Shown: positions 35,200-45,210 of the stretch, piece by piece
How the letters are laid out: each line of letters opens with the position of its first letter
Numbering within the stretch: position 1 is the first letter of the stretch
Assembly: GCA_900110395.1 (NCBI GenBank)
Contig: FODP01000004.1
Coordinates: 154,951 to 218,950, forward strand
Source: Rhodospirillales bacterium URHD0017
GTDB lineage: Bacteria; Pseudomonadota; Alphaproteobacteria; Reyranellales; Reyranellaceae
DNA: 64,000 bases
Direction of reading: 5' to 3'
Translations under genes and position numbers: made by a program
Notes under the pieces: model-generated
Told to the model about the DNA's origin: nothing
The model's database searches: none
Seen by the model: only the letters and a program-made list of their open reading frames with translations

Positions 35200-35934
35200 A
35201 TGTTCATCCGTCAGAATATCCAGACCCTGCGGTTCTTCCGCACCACACCGGCGATGCGCTGCCCGTATCTGCCGCACCGGCTGGAGACCAAGCTCGTCAC
35301 CGAGCTCAGCGGACCTGACGCCATCTCCCAGCACGACACGCTCACCGACGCGGGCTTCAGGCGCTCGCACCATTTCGTCTACAAGCCCCTGTGCGAGGGT
35401 TGCCGCGCCTGCGTGCCGGTGCGTATCCGCGTGCGCGACTTCGAGCCCAGCCGGGCGCAGAAGCGCATCCTGCGGCGCAATGAACACGTTCACGCCGTGG
35501 AAACCCAGGCGCTTGCGACGGGCGAGCAGTACTCGCTATTTTCACGCTATGTGATGGCCCGCCATCGCGATGGCGACATGGCCGACATGGATTTCGACGA
35601 CTACCGTGCCATGGTCGAAGAGAGCCCGGTCGAAACCGCCATCGTCGAGTTCCGCGACGATTCGGCCGAGGGCCGCCTGGTCGGCGCCTGCCTGGTCGAC
35701 TGGCTGTCGAGCGGGGTGTCGGCTGTCTACAGCTTCTTCGATCCCCAGGACCCGCGACGGGGTCTCGGCACGCACATGATCCTGTGGCTGGCCGACGCCG
35801 CCGCCAAGCGCGGGCTGCCTTATGTCTATCTGGGCTACTGGATCGCCGACTCCAGCAAGATGGCCTACAAGCGCGCCTTCCGGCCGCTCGAATTCTTCGG
35901 CCCCGAGGGGTGGATGGAGCTGCCCACGGTCTAG
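35200..35934 (+). CDS. bpt: Aspartate/glutamate leucyltransferase (Bpt, ATE-related)
   Basis: A 244-residue aminoacyl-tRNA protein transferase. Two halves are visible: the N-terminal domain with CPYLPHRLETKLVTEL and the cysteine cluster CEGCRACVPVRI (about 66-77), and the C-terminal GNAT-like domain with YSFFDPQDPRRGLGTHMILW and YVYLGYWIADSSKMAYK. Bpt adds leucine from Leu-tRNA to proteins with N-terminal Asp or Glu, feeding the N-end rule pathway. It stands alone; 81 bp upstream likely hold its promoter. Confidence 0.93.
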   Translation: MFIRQNIQTLRFFRTTPAMRCPYLPHRLETKLVTELSGPDAISQHDTLTDAGFRRSHHFVYKPLCEGCRACVPVRIRVRDFEPSRAQKRILRRNEHVHAVETQALATGEQYSLFSRYVMARHRDGDMADMDFDDYRAMVEESPVETAIVEFRDDSAEGRLVGACLVDWLSSGVSAVYSFFDPQDPRRGLGTHMILWLADAAAKRGLPYVYLGYWIADSSKMAYKRAFRPLEFFGPEGWMELPTV

Positions 35935-36085
35935 GCAGCCCGAAGCCGGTGGAGCGACTTGACGCACCCCCGGCACGCGCCGAAAAGTCCCGGGCGCTAG
36001 CGTGGTCGTTCGCGCCACGTTATGAGAAGGCCCCCGGCGGCGAGAACGGGGGACGAAAAGCAAGAACTCGCGCAGGGGAGGTGGG

Positions 36086-36631
36086 ATGCGCGCTTTGCTG
36101 GGCCTCAGCACGGTCATCGACGTAATCAACGAGAAGATCGGTGTTGTCTGTAACTGGCTGGTGCTGCTGGCCTGTATCGTAAGCGGCGGCAACGCGATGA
36201 TCCGTTACGCCTACGACCAGAGCTCCAACGCCTGGCTCGAAGTGCAGTGGTACATGTTCGCGGTGATCGTCATGTTCGGCGCCGCCTACACGCTGAAGCG
36301 CAACGAGCATGTCCGGGTCGACCTCTTCTACATGACGCTGGGCCGCCGCGGGCAGCTCTGGATCGACATCCTGGGCACATTGGTCTTCCTGCTGCCGACC
36401 TGCATCATCCTGGCCTGGCTGAGCTGGCCCTTCTTCATGCAGGCCTTTGTGGTCGGCGAGCACTCCTCTAACGCAGGCGGCCTGCTGCGCTGGCCGATCA
36501 AGCTGGTCCTGCCGATCGGCTTCCTGCTGGTGGCTCTGCAGGGCGTATCAGAACTCATCAAGCGTGTGGCATTCCTCAACGGCGTGCCCGTCGAGAGCCT
36601 CGAAGCGCACTACGAGAGGCCGACGCAATGA
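36086..36631 (+). CDS. TRAP transporter small permease (DctQ family)
   Basis: A 181-residue membrane protein with four hydrophobic segments and typical DctQ motifs (ALLGLSTVIDVINEKIG, WLEVQWYMFAVIVMFGAAYTLKRNEHVRVD). It would join the large permease to form the membrane part of a TRAP system. aggggagg precedes ATG 36086. Its stop overlaps the ATG of the large permease gene by 4 bases. The 151 bp upstream (35935-36085) hold no gene and probably the promoter. Confidence 0.92.
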   Translation: MRALLGLSTVIDVINEKIGVVCNWLVLLACIVSGGNAMIRYAYDQSSNAWLEVQWYMFAVIVMFGAAYTLKRNEHVRVDLFYMTLGRRGQLWIDILGTLVFLLPTCIILAWLSWPFFMQAFVVGEHSSNAGGLLRWPIKLVLPIGFLLVALQGVSELIKRVAFLNGVPVESLEAHYERPTQ

Positions 36632-38232
36632 TCTCCTTGGAATGGATGCCACCGCTGATGTTCGCGGGGCTGGTGGTCTTCATGATCATCGGCTACCCGG
36701 TGGCGTTCTCGCTGGCGGCGGTCGGTTTCTTCTTCGGCTTCCTGTCGATCGAGATGGGCTACTTCACGATGGCCTTCATGCAGGCCATCCCGGGCCGCGT
36801 GTTCGGCAGCATCCTGTCGAACGAGCTCCTGCTCGCCATCCCGTTCTTCACCTTCATGGGGGCCATCCTCGAGAAATGCGGATTGGCCGAGGACATGTTG
36901 GAGTCGATGGGCCAGCTGTTCGGGCCGATCAAGGGCGGGCTGGGCTACTCGACCATCATCGTCGGATTCATCCTGGGCGCCATCACCGGCACGGTCGCGG
37001 CGCAGGTGATCGCCATGGCGCTGATCACGCTGCCGGTGATGATGCGCTACAAGTACGACATGCGCTACGCGACCGGCGTGCTGGCCGCGTCGGGCACGAT
37101 CACCCAGCTCGTGCCGCCGTCGCTGGTGCTGGTCGTGCTGGCCGACCAGCTCGGCCGCTCGGTCGGCGACATGTATCTCGGCGCCTGGGGTCCCTCGCTG
37201 CTGCAGATCGCCATCTTCGCGGCCTATACCTATTACGTCACGCTGGTGAAGCCGGATGCCCTGCCGCCGGTGGCGCGCACGCTGTTCGGCAAGGCGCTGC
37301 TGATCAAGTGCGCCTGGGGCATCATCCCGGCGGCAGTACTGATCTTCCTGGTGCTCGGCACCATCATGATGGGGCTGGCGACGCCGACCGAAGCCGGCGC
37401 CATGGGCACCATCGGCGCGATCGTGCTGGCCGTGGTGCGCAACGCGCCGCTCACCAAGTTCGATCGCCTCACCTTCGGCGCCGGCTGCGCCGCCGCCATC
37501 ATTGGCACGATGATCGGCATGGTTGCCTTCAAGTCGGTCCCCTTCAAGATCGCCTTCACCATCATGTTCGCTTCCATCGTCTGGCTGTGCTGGCGCGCCT
37601 GGCAGGTCCGCGAGCTGCGCGAGCTCATCGTGCAGGCCTTCCAGGCGACGATGCGCATCACCGCCATGGTCGCCTTCATCCTGGTCGGCGCGACCTGCTT
37701 CTCGATCACCTTCCAGGGTGTCGACGGCAACCAGTGGGTCGAGCATCTGATGTCCGGCCTGCCGGGCGGCGTCTGGGGCTTCCTGGTCGTCGTCAACCTG
37801 TTCGTGTTCTTCCTGGCCTTCTTCCTCGACTTCTTCGAGATCGCCTTCATCATCATCCCGATGCTGGCGCCGGTGGCGCAGAAGCTGCTGACGCCCGTCG
37901 TCGGCGCCGACGCCGCGCTGATCTGGTTCGGTGTTATGATCTGCGTCAACGTGCAGACCTCGTTCATGCATCCGCCGTTCGGCTTCGCCCTGTTCTACCT
38001 GCGCAGCGTGGCGCCCAAGGAAGTGAAGAGCTCGGATATCTACTGGGGCTCGGTGCCCTGGGTGTTTCTCCAGCTCATCATGGTGGCGATCGTGATCTTC
38101 GTACCGCAGACCGTGACCATCTTCCTCGACAAGCCGAGCGGCATCGATCCCAGCAAGATCAAGATCGAGATTCAGGCGCCACCCAGCGACGACGCCCCAC
38201 CACCGGTCTTCGGCGCGCCACCGAAGAACTGA
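36628..38232 (+). CDS. TRAP transporter large permease (DctM family, long form)
   Basis: A 534-residue sodium-driven permease, about 100 residues longer than typical DctM. The extra material is a membrane-rich insert around residues 270-350. Motifs include PFFTFMGAILEKCGLAEDML, GTVAAQVIAMALITLPVMMRYKYD, and NVQTSFMHPPFGFALFYL near the end. The proline-rich C terminus is cytoplasmic. This long form is the usual partner of TakP-like receptors. Here five receptor genes lie just downstream on the other strand, facing it across a shared terminator, so this QM pair may serve several receptors. Confidence 0.92.
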   Translation: MISLEWMPPLMFAGLVVFMIIGYPVAFSLAAVGFFFGFLSIEMGYFTMAFMQAIPGRVFGSILSNELLLAIPFFTFMGAILEKCGLAEDMLESMGQLFGPIKGGLGYSTIIVGFILGAITGTVAAQVIAMALITLPVMMRYKYDMRYATGVLAASGTITQLVPPSLVLVVLADQLGRSVGDMYLGAWGPSLLQIAIFAAYTYYVTLVKPDALPPVARTLFGKALLIKCAWGIIPAAVLIFLVLGTIMMGLATPTEAGAMGTIGAIVLAVVRNAPLTKFDRLTFGAGCAAAIIGTMIGMVAFKSVPFKIAFTIMFASIVWLCWRAWQVRELRELIVQAFQATMRITAMVAFILVGATCFSITFQGVDGNQWVEHLMSGLPGGVWGFLVVVNLFVFFLAFFLDFFEIAFIIIPMLAPVAQKLLTPVVGADAALIWFGVMICVNVQTSFMHPPFGFALFYLRSVAPKEVKSSDIYWGSVPWVFLQLIMVAIVIFVPQTVTIFLDKPSGIDPSKIKIEIQAPPSDDAPPPVFGAPPKN

Positions 38233-38281
38233 CCTTCTTCACCTCCCCCGTATGACAGGGGAGGAAATGAGGAAGACAACG

Positions 38282-38316
38282 AAAAAGCCCCGCCGTTTCC
38301 GGCGGGGCTTCTTTTT
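38282..38316. terminator. Bidirectional rho-independent terminator
   Basis: agccccgccgtttccggcggggct forms a 10-bp GC stem with a short loop, flanked by five A on the left and five T on the right, so it can end both the TRAP permease operon (plus strand) and the receptor gene at 38334 (minus strand). Confidence 0.9.
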
Positions 38317-38333
38317 GTCGAGGTCGATAGGGC

Positions 38334-39437
38334 TTAGCGGCCCTGGGCCGACATCGAGAAGTTGAAGTTGTCGAAGGTGTTCTCGGCGACGCGGAACCAC
38401 AGGTTCTCGTCGGCGCGGAAGGCCTTCATGTTGTCGTAGATCTTCTTGAACTTCGGATCCTTGGCCGAGAGCTCATCGTAGTACTTGTAGGCCTCGAGGA
38501 AGCAGGGCTCGAGGACCGCGCGCGGGAACGGCCGGAGTTCCGTGCCGGCCGCCACCAGCCGACGCAGCGCCGCCGGGTTGCCGGCGTCGTACTTCGGAAC
38601 CATCCACGACGTGACGCGGCCGGCGGCTGCCTCGATCATCGCCTGATAGGTCTTCGGCAGCGAGTCCCACGCCTTGTTGTTGATGTAGAGCGAGCCAACC
38701 GACGCGCCTTCCCACCAGCCGGGGTAGTAGTAGTACTTCGCGACCTTGTTGAAGCCGAGCTTCTCGTCGTCGTACGGACCGACCCATTCGCAGGCGTCGA
38801 TCGTGCCCTTCTCGAGCGCCGGATAGATGTCGCCGCCGGCGATCTGCTGCGGCACCACGCCGAGACGCTCGAGGATCAGGCCCGCGAAGCCGCCGACGCG
38901 GAACTTCAGGCCCTTCATGTCGTCCATCGACTTGATTTCCTTGCGGAACCAGCCGCCCATCTGGCAGCCCGTGCCGCCGAACGTCAGCGAGCGGAAATTG
39001 TACTCCTTGTAGAAGTCGTTGATCAGCTCATGGCCGCCGCCGAACTCGAGCCAGGCATAGTACTGGCGCTGGTTCATGGAGAACGGCAGGCCGGTCTCGA
39101 ACACGAAGTTCGGATGCTTGCCGAAGTAGTAGTAGGCGGCGGTCTGGCCGGCCTCGACGGTGCCGTTCTGCACGGCGTCGGCAACCTGCAGGCCCGGAAC
39201 GATTTCGCCGGCGGCGAAGACGCGGACCTGGAACTTGTTGTCGGACATCTCGCCGATCAGCTTGGCGAACAGCTCCGACCCGCCGTACAGCGTGTCGAGA
39301 GACTTGGGGAAGCTCGACGTCAGACGCCACTTCACTTCCGGCATGCTCTGCGCGATGGCCGGCGCGGCGACAGTCGACGCGACAGCTACGCCCGCGGCGC
39401 CGACGCCCGCGGTCCTGATGAACTTTCTACGCTGCAT
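38334..39437 (-). CDS. TRAP receptor, TakP-like, copy 1 of 5
   Basis: A 367-residue periplasmic receptor of the TakP/2-oxoacid branch of the DctP family. The leader MQRRKFIRTAGVG has a twin-arginine motif and ends near AIAQ (about 29), so Tat export is likely. Conserved ligand-site segments are CQMGGWFRKEIKSMDD (about 157-172) and IDACEWVGPYDDEKLGF (about 217-233), with YYYYPGWWEGASVG after them. In TakP the corresponding Gln, Arg, Glu and Trp help hold the oxoacid and a cation. The gene has its own terminators on both sides and may be a separate unit. It is the copy nearest the QM permease genes. Confidence 0.9.
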   Translation of the reverse strand: MQRRKFIRTAGVGAAGVAVASTVAAPAIAQSMPEVKWRLTSSFPKSLDTLYGGSELFAKLIGEMSDNKFQVRVFAAGEIVPGLQVADAVQNGTVEAGQTAAYYYFGKHPNFVFETGLPFSMNQRQYYAWLEFGGGHELINDFYKEYNFRSLTFGGTGCQMGGWFRKEIKSMDDMKGLKFRVGGFAGLILERLGVVPQQIAGGDIYPALEKGTIDACEWVGPYDDEKLGFNKVAKYYYYPGWWEGASVGSLYINNKAWDSLPKTYQAMIEAAAGRVTSWMVPKYDAGNPAALRRLVAAGTELRPFPRAVLEPCFLEAYKYYDELSAKDPKFKKIYDNMKAFRADENLWFRVAENTFDNFNFSMSAQGR

Positions 39438-39544
39438 TGATCTTTACCCTCCCTACAGGTAGCCCACATGGCCCCCTTGGCGGCCGAACACTGGCACGCG
39501 GAATTCCCTTTGAAAAGCCGACTTCAGTCGTAGCGAGGCGAAAG

Positions 39545-39568
39545 AAAACCCCGCCAGAGCGGGGTTTT
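39545..39568. terminator. Rho-independent terminator after receptor copy 2
   Basis: aaaaccccgccagagcggggtttt is a perfect A-rich/T-rich flanked stem with a 4-5 base loop. It lies 25 bp past the end of receptor copy 2 on the minus strand and could act in either direction. Confidence 0.85.
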
Positions 39569-39592
39569 CCTCGATTCTACAGCGTTATCCGA

Positions 39593-40688
39593 TCAAACCT
39601 TACCGGCTCCATACATCCGTGCCATGAAGCCGTCGAAACCGCCTTCCGCGATGCGCGACCACAGAACCTGCTCGGACCGGTAGGGTTTCCAGATGTCCCA
39701 CACCTTCTTGAACTTGGGGTTCTTGGCGATGATCTCGTTGCAGACCTCGTTGGTCGCGTTGAAGGAGGCCTCGAGCACCGCCGTCGGGAAGGGCTGCAAC
39801 TTGACGCCGGCCGCCACCAGACGCCGGAGCGCCGCCGGGTTGCCGTTGTCGTACTTGCCCAGCATCCACAGCGTGATCTCGTCGGCCGTCGTCTCTATGA
39901 CCTTCTGGTAGGCTGGCGGCAGGGCGTCCCACGACTTCTGGTTGATGTAGGCGGTGCCCATGCCGGTGCCTTCCCACCAGCCTGGGTAGTAATAGTACGG
40001 CGCGACTTTGTAGAAGCCGAGCTTCTCGTCATCATACGGCCCGACCCACTCGGCGGCGTCGATCGTGCCCTTCTCCAGCGCGGGATAGATCTCACCGCCG
40101 GGAATCTGCTGGGCGATCACACCGAGCTTGCCCAGGATCTGGCCGGCAAAGCCGCCGACGCGGAATTTCAGGCCCTTGAGGTCATCGACGGTCTTGATCT
40201 CCTTGCGGAACCAGCGCCCATCTGGGCGCCGGTGCCGCCCATCATGTGACCGACGACGCCATAGTCCTTGTAGAACTCGGCCATCGCTTCGCGGCCGCCG
40301 CCATGCATCCACCACGCCACATGCTGGCGGCTGTTCATGCCGAACGGCACGGCGGTGTCGAAGGTGAAGGTGATGTCCTTGCCGATGTAGTAGTAGCCGC
40401 GGTCTGGCCGATCTCGACGGTGCCGTTCTGCACGGCGTCGAACACCTGGAAGCCCGGCACGATCTCGCCCGAGGCAAAGGGCAGGATCTTGAACTTGCCG
40501 TCGGTCAGCTCGCCGACGCGCCGGCAGAACAGCTCGGCGCCACCCCACAGCGTGTCGAGCGATTTGGGAAAGCTCGACGCAAGACGCCACTTCAACTCCG
40601 GCTGGCCCTGCGCCAGGGCCGGTGCCGCCACCGTCGTGGCGACCGCTGCCCCCACGCCGGCAGTCTTCAGGAATTTGCGACGCTGCAT
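39593..40688 (-). pseudogene. TRAP receptor, TakP-like, copy 2 of 5, two frameshifts
   Basis: The protein is complete if three frames are joined: MQRRKFLKTAGVG to VEIGQTAA from 40688 to about 40400; YYYIGKDITFTFDTAVPFGM to GAQMG to about 40217; then GRWFRKEIKTVDD to the stop at 39593. Both breaks need one inserted base (after gcggc before tactac, and ggcg-gctgg). The other four copies are unbroken at these two places. Joined length is about 364, and the ligand-site EWVGPYDDEKLGF is intact. It follows copy 3 by 46 bp, so it is part of the copy 4-3-2 unit. Confidence 0.85.
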
Positions 40689-40734
40689 GTGATCCCTCCC
40701 CGGGTCGTTTCTTTGGGTACGCTACTGCCTCCTT

Positions 40735-41826
<1,092 letters not shown>

Positions 41827-41839
41827 GCTGTCCTCCTTC

Positions 41840-42949
41840 TTATCCGAGCTTGTTGGCGGCCGACTGGCGCGCCATGAAGCTGTCGAAGGTGAACTCGGCA
41901 ACGCGGAACCACAGGATCTCCTCGTTGCGGAACGGCTTCCAGTTTTCGTAGACCTTCTTGAACTTCGGGTTCTTCGCCGAGAGCTCGGCATAGAGCTCGT
42001 TGGAGGCGGCGAAGGCGGCTTCCATCACCGACTGCGGGAACGGCAGCAGCTTGGTGCCGCCCGCCATCAGCTCGCGCAGCGCCTTGGGATTTTCCGCATC
42101 GTACTTGGAGACCATCAGGGTCTGCGCCCGCGCGCAGCCCGCCTGGATGACGGACTGATAGGCCTTGGGCAGCTCGTTCCACTTGGCGATGTTGATGTAG
42201 GCCGAGGACTGCGGGCCGCCTTCCCACCAGCCGGGATAGTAGTAGTAGGGCGCGATCTTGTTGAAGCCGAGCTTCTGGTCGTCGTACGGACCGACCCATT
42301 CGGCGGCATCGATGGTGCCCTTCTCCAGTGCGGGATAGATGTCGCCGCCGGCGATCTGCTGCGGCACTGAGCCGAGCTTGGCGCAGACCATGCCGGCGAT
42401 GCCGGCGATGCGGAACTTCAGGCCCTTCATGTCCTCGGGGCTCTTGATCTCCTTTCGGAACCACCCGCCCATCTGCGCGCCGGTGTTGCCGCAGGGGATC
42501 GCGACGGTGTTGTAGTCTTTGTAGACCTCGGCCAGCAGCTCCTTGCCGCCGCCCCAGTTCATCCACGCGTCCTGCTGGCGCGCGTTCATGCCGAACGGCA
42601 GCGTGGTGTCAAAGGCGAGCGTCGGATCCTTGCCGATGTAGTAGGTGCCGGCGGAATGACCCATCTCGACAGTGCCGTTCTGCACGGCGTCGAGGACCTG
42701 CAGGCCGGGCACGATCTCGCCCGCGGCGAAGATGCGGACCTGGAACTTGTTGTCCGTCATCTCGGCGATGAACTTGGTGAGGTTCTCGCCGGCGCCGAAC
42801 AGCGTGTCGAGCGACTTGGGGAAGCTCGATGCGAGCCGCCACTTGAGCTCGGGCATCGATTGGGCGATGGCGGGTGCCGCGACGGTGCTCGCGACAACAG
42901 CGGCGGCACCGCCAATACCGGCGGTGCGCAGGAATTTGCGACGTTGCAT
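41840..42949 (-). CDS. TRAP receptor, TakP-like, copy 4 of 5
   Basis: A 369-residue periplasmic receptor with leader MQRRKFLRTAGIGG, likely Tat-exported. It keeps GAQMGGWFRKEIKSPED, IDAAEWVGPYDDQKLGF and YYYYPGWWEGGP. A distinctive segment is MGHSAGTYYIGKDPTLAF where the others have TA(A/S)YYY. gggag lies about 7 bases before ATG 42949. It heads a unit with copies 3 and 2. The 228 bp upstream hold a terminator and a small palindrome and must include its promoter. Confidence 0.92.
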   Translation of the reverse strand: MQRRKFLRTAGIGGAAAVVASTVAAPAIAQSMPELKWRLASSFPKSLDTLFGAGENLTKFIAEMTDNKFQVRIFAAGEIVPGLQVLDAVQNGTVEMGHSAGTYYIGKDPTLAFDTTLPFGMNARQQDAWMNWGGGKELLAEVYKDYNTVAIPCGNTGAQMGGWFRKEIKSPEDMKGLKFRIAGIAGMVCAKLGSVPQQIAGGDIYPALEKGTIDAAEWVGPYDDQKLGFNKIAPYYYYPGWWEGGPQSSAYINIAKWNELPKAYQSVIQAGCARAQTLMVSKYDAENPKALRELMAGGTKLLPFPQSVMEAAFAASNELYAELSAKNPKFKKVYENWKPFRNEEILWFRVAEFTFDSFMARQSAANKLG

Positions 42950-43038
42950 GCGTTTCACTCCCAGGAACGTATTTTTGTTTGCCGAGATTCCACCCGGCGG
43001 AATCGAGCCTGCCATGTCCGCACGGCGCGCGCAAAAGA

Positions 43039-43063
43039 AAAAGCCCCGCCGAAGCGGGGCTTT
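43039..43063. terminator. Rho-independent terminator after receptor copy 5
   Basis: aaagccccgccgaagcggggcttt is a strong stem with A-rich left and T-containing right flank, similar in core to the terminators at 38282 and 39545. It lies 115 bp beyond the end of copy 5 and before the start of copy 4. Confidence 0.8.
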
Positions 43064-43074
43064 CAGAGCTCTTT

Positions 43075-43095
43075 CCTCCCAGCAAAGCTGGGAGG
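43075..43095. repeat. Small palindrome cctcccagc-aaa-gctgggagg
   Basis: A 9-base perfect inverted repeat with a 3-base loop. Further ggccacctcccc and gaatgggaggcag at about 43134-43172 complete a larger, looser inverted structure. It resembles the other dispersed hairpin repeats but is not the same family. Confidence 0.6.
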
Positions 43096-43177
43096 TGGCG
43101 CCGTCATACGGCGACGGAAGGGTCACGCTACGCGGCCACCTCCCCTTCGCGGGATCTGCGAATGGGAGGCAGAATCA

Positions 43178-44283
43178 CTAAAGCTTATTGGCCGCCGACT
43201 GGCGCGCCATGAAGTTGTCGAAGGTGTTCTCGGCCACCCGGAACCACAGGACCTCTTCGTTGCGGAAGGGCTTCCAGGACTCGTAGACCTTCTTGAACCT
43301 GGGGTTCTTGGCGACGGTCTCGGCATAGAGCTCGTTGCGGCGTTGAAGCAGGCCTCCATCACCGACTGCGGGAACGGCAGGAACTTGGTGCCGGCCGCCA
43401 CCAGCTCGCGCAGCGCCCGGGGGTTCTGGGCGTCGTACTTGGCGACCGACCAGCTCACCGTGTCGCCGGCGGCGGCAGCGATCGCTTCCTTGTACACCGG
43501 CGGCAGCGCTGCGAAGGCCTTGTCGCCGCAATAGAGCGACAGGGCCGCCGCCCCTTCCCACCAGCCGGGGTAGTAGTAGTACGGCGCCACCTTGTTGAAG
43601 CCGAGCTTCTGATCATCGTAGGGGCCGACCCATTCGGCAGCGTCGATCGTGCCCTTCTCCAGCGCCGGATAGATGTCGCCGCCGGCGAGCTGCTGCGGCA
43701 CCACGCCGAGCTTGGCCATCACCTGGCCGGCAAAGCCGCCGATGCGCATCTTCATGCCCTTCATGTCCTCAGGGCTCTTGATCTCCCTGCGCCACCAGCC
43801 GCCCATCTGGGCTCCGGTGTGGCTCATCAGGAAGGAGGTCATCTTGTATTCCTTGTAGAACTCGCGCATCAGCTCGAGTCCGCCACCGAAATACACCCAG
43901 GCATTGTGCTGGCGCGTGTTGAGGCCAAACGGCACGGCTGTGTCGAAGGCGAAGGTCGGGTCCTTGCCGACGTAGTAGTAGGAGGCGGTGTGACCGCACT
44001 CGACCGTCTCGTTCTGCACGGCATCGACGACCTGCAGGCCGGGGACGATCTCGCCGGCGGCGAAGACGCGGATCTGGAACTTGTTGTCGGTGAGAGCGGC
44101 GACGCGCTTGGCGAAGAACTCGCCCGCGCCAAAGATCGTGTCGAGTGACTTGGGGAAGCTCGAGGCCAGACGCCACTTCACCTCGGGCATCGACTGGGCG
44201 ACGGCTGGCGCCGCGAGCGTGCCGGCGACGGCTGCGGCACCACCGCCCACACCGGCGGTCCGCAGGAACTTGCGGCGTTGCAT
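43178..44283 (-). pseudogene. TRAP receptor, TakP-like, copy 5 of 5, one frameshift
   Basis: From ATG 44283 the frame reads MQRRKFLRTAGVGGG through GAQMGGWWRREIKSPED and IDAAEWVGPYDDQKLGF to SVMEACFNAA at about 43345. The rest, NELYAETVAKNPRFKKVYES to the stop at 43178, is in another frame. One missing base (gccgc-aacgag) explains it; copy 4 has ASNELYAELSAKNPKFKK at the same place. Joined length is about 368. aggaga lies about 10 bases before the ATG. A C-terminal loss of about 55 residues would remove part of domain 2, so the protein as written is probably not functional. Confidence 0.85.
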
Positions 44284-44399
44284 TGGGAATTCTCCTGGAA
44301 GACTTAGGCGCCGCCCTCCCGGCGGCGGGCGTTTATGACACTTCCTCTGAACCGGCAAAAGCGGCCAACGCCAGCGGCCAGACGCCGCCTCTCGCACGG

Positions 44400-45206
44400 T
44401 CAATGCACGAAGATCAGGACAAGCGCCAGGGTGCCGACGGCAATGCGGTACCACGCGAAGACGCCAAAGCCGTGCTTGCTGATGAAGCGCACGAACGGTC
44501 GCACCACGAGCAGCGCACAAACGAAGGCGGTGATGAAGCCGATGGCGATCGTGCCGCTGCCGTGCCAGTCGAGCGACGACCAGTTCTTGTAGAGGTCGTA
44601 GACCGAGGCGCCGATCATGGTCGGCATGGCGAGGAAGAAGGAGAACTCCGCCGCCGTCGCCCGATCCACACGGAAGACCCGCGCGCCCATGATGGTGGAG
44701 CCGGCGCGGCTCACGCCCGGGATCATGGCCAGGCACTGGCACAGCCCGATGTAGAGCGCCGTCTTGAGATCGACCTCGTCGACCGTCTTGATGCGCGGCC
44801 GCTGGGCGTAGCGTTCGATGATCAGGATGGCAATACCGCCCACGATCAGCGCCACTGCCACCACCTTGGGATCGAACAGCACCGACTTGATGTACTTGTG
44901 CGCGGCCACGCCGATCACGGCGGCCGGCAGGAAGGCGACGATGATCGCGCCGGCAAAGCGCAGCGACACCGGTTCACGCTTCAGCACACCCTGCACCGTC
45001 GTCCAGATCTTTTGCCGATAGAGGAAGCAGACGGCGAGGATCGCGCCGAGCTGGATCACGATCTCGAACACCTTACCGGGCGGTCCCTGGAAGTGCAGGA
45101 TCTCCTCGGCGAGGATGATGTGTCCGGTCGAGGACACCGGCAGGAACTCGGTCAGGCCCTCGACGACGCCGATCAGCACCGTCTTCCAGATCAGCGTCAG
45201 ATCCAT
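44400..45206 (-). CDS. uppP: Undecaprenyl-diphosphatase UppP (BacA)
   Basis: A 268-residue inner-membrane phosphatase with about eight hydrophobic segments. The catalytic motifs are GLTEFLPVSSTGHIIL (about 17-32) and PGVSRAGSTIMGARV (about 163-177). It recycles undecaprenyl diphosphate for cell wall and polymer synthesis, and extra copies give bacitracin resistance. It lies 4 bp downstream of parC in the same direction. The 116 bp to copy 5 of the receptors (44284-44399) hold no gene. Confidence 0.95.
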   Translation of the reverse strand: MDLTLIWKTVLIGVVEGLTEFLPVSSTGHIILAEEILHFQGPPGKVFEIVIQLGAILAVCFLYRQKIWTTVQGVLKREPVSLRFAGAIIVAFLPAAVIGVAAHKYIKSVLFDPKVVAVALIVGGIAILIIERYAQRPRIKTVDEVDLKTALYIGLCQCLAMIPGVSRAGSTIMGARVFRVDRATAAEFSFFLAMPTMIGASVYDLYKNWSSLDWHGSGTIAIGFITAFVCALLVVRPFVRFISKHGFGVFAWYRIAVGTLALVLIFVH

Positions 45207-45210
45207 CCGG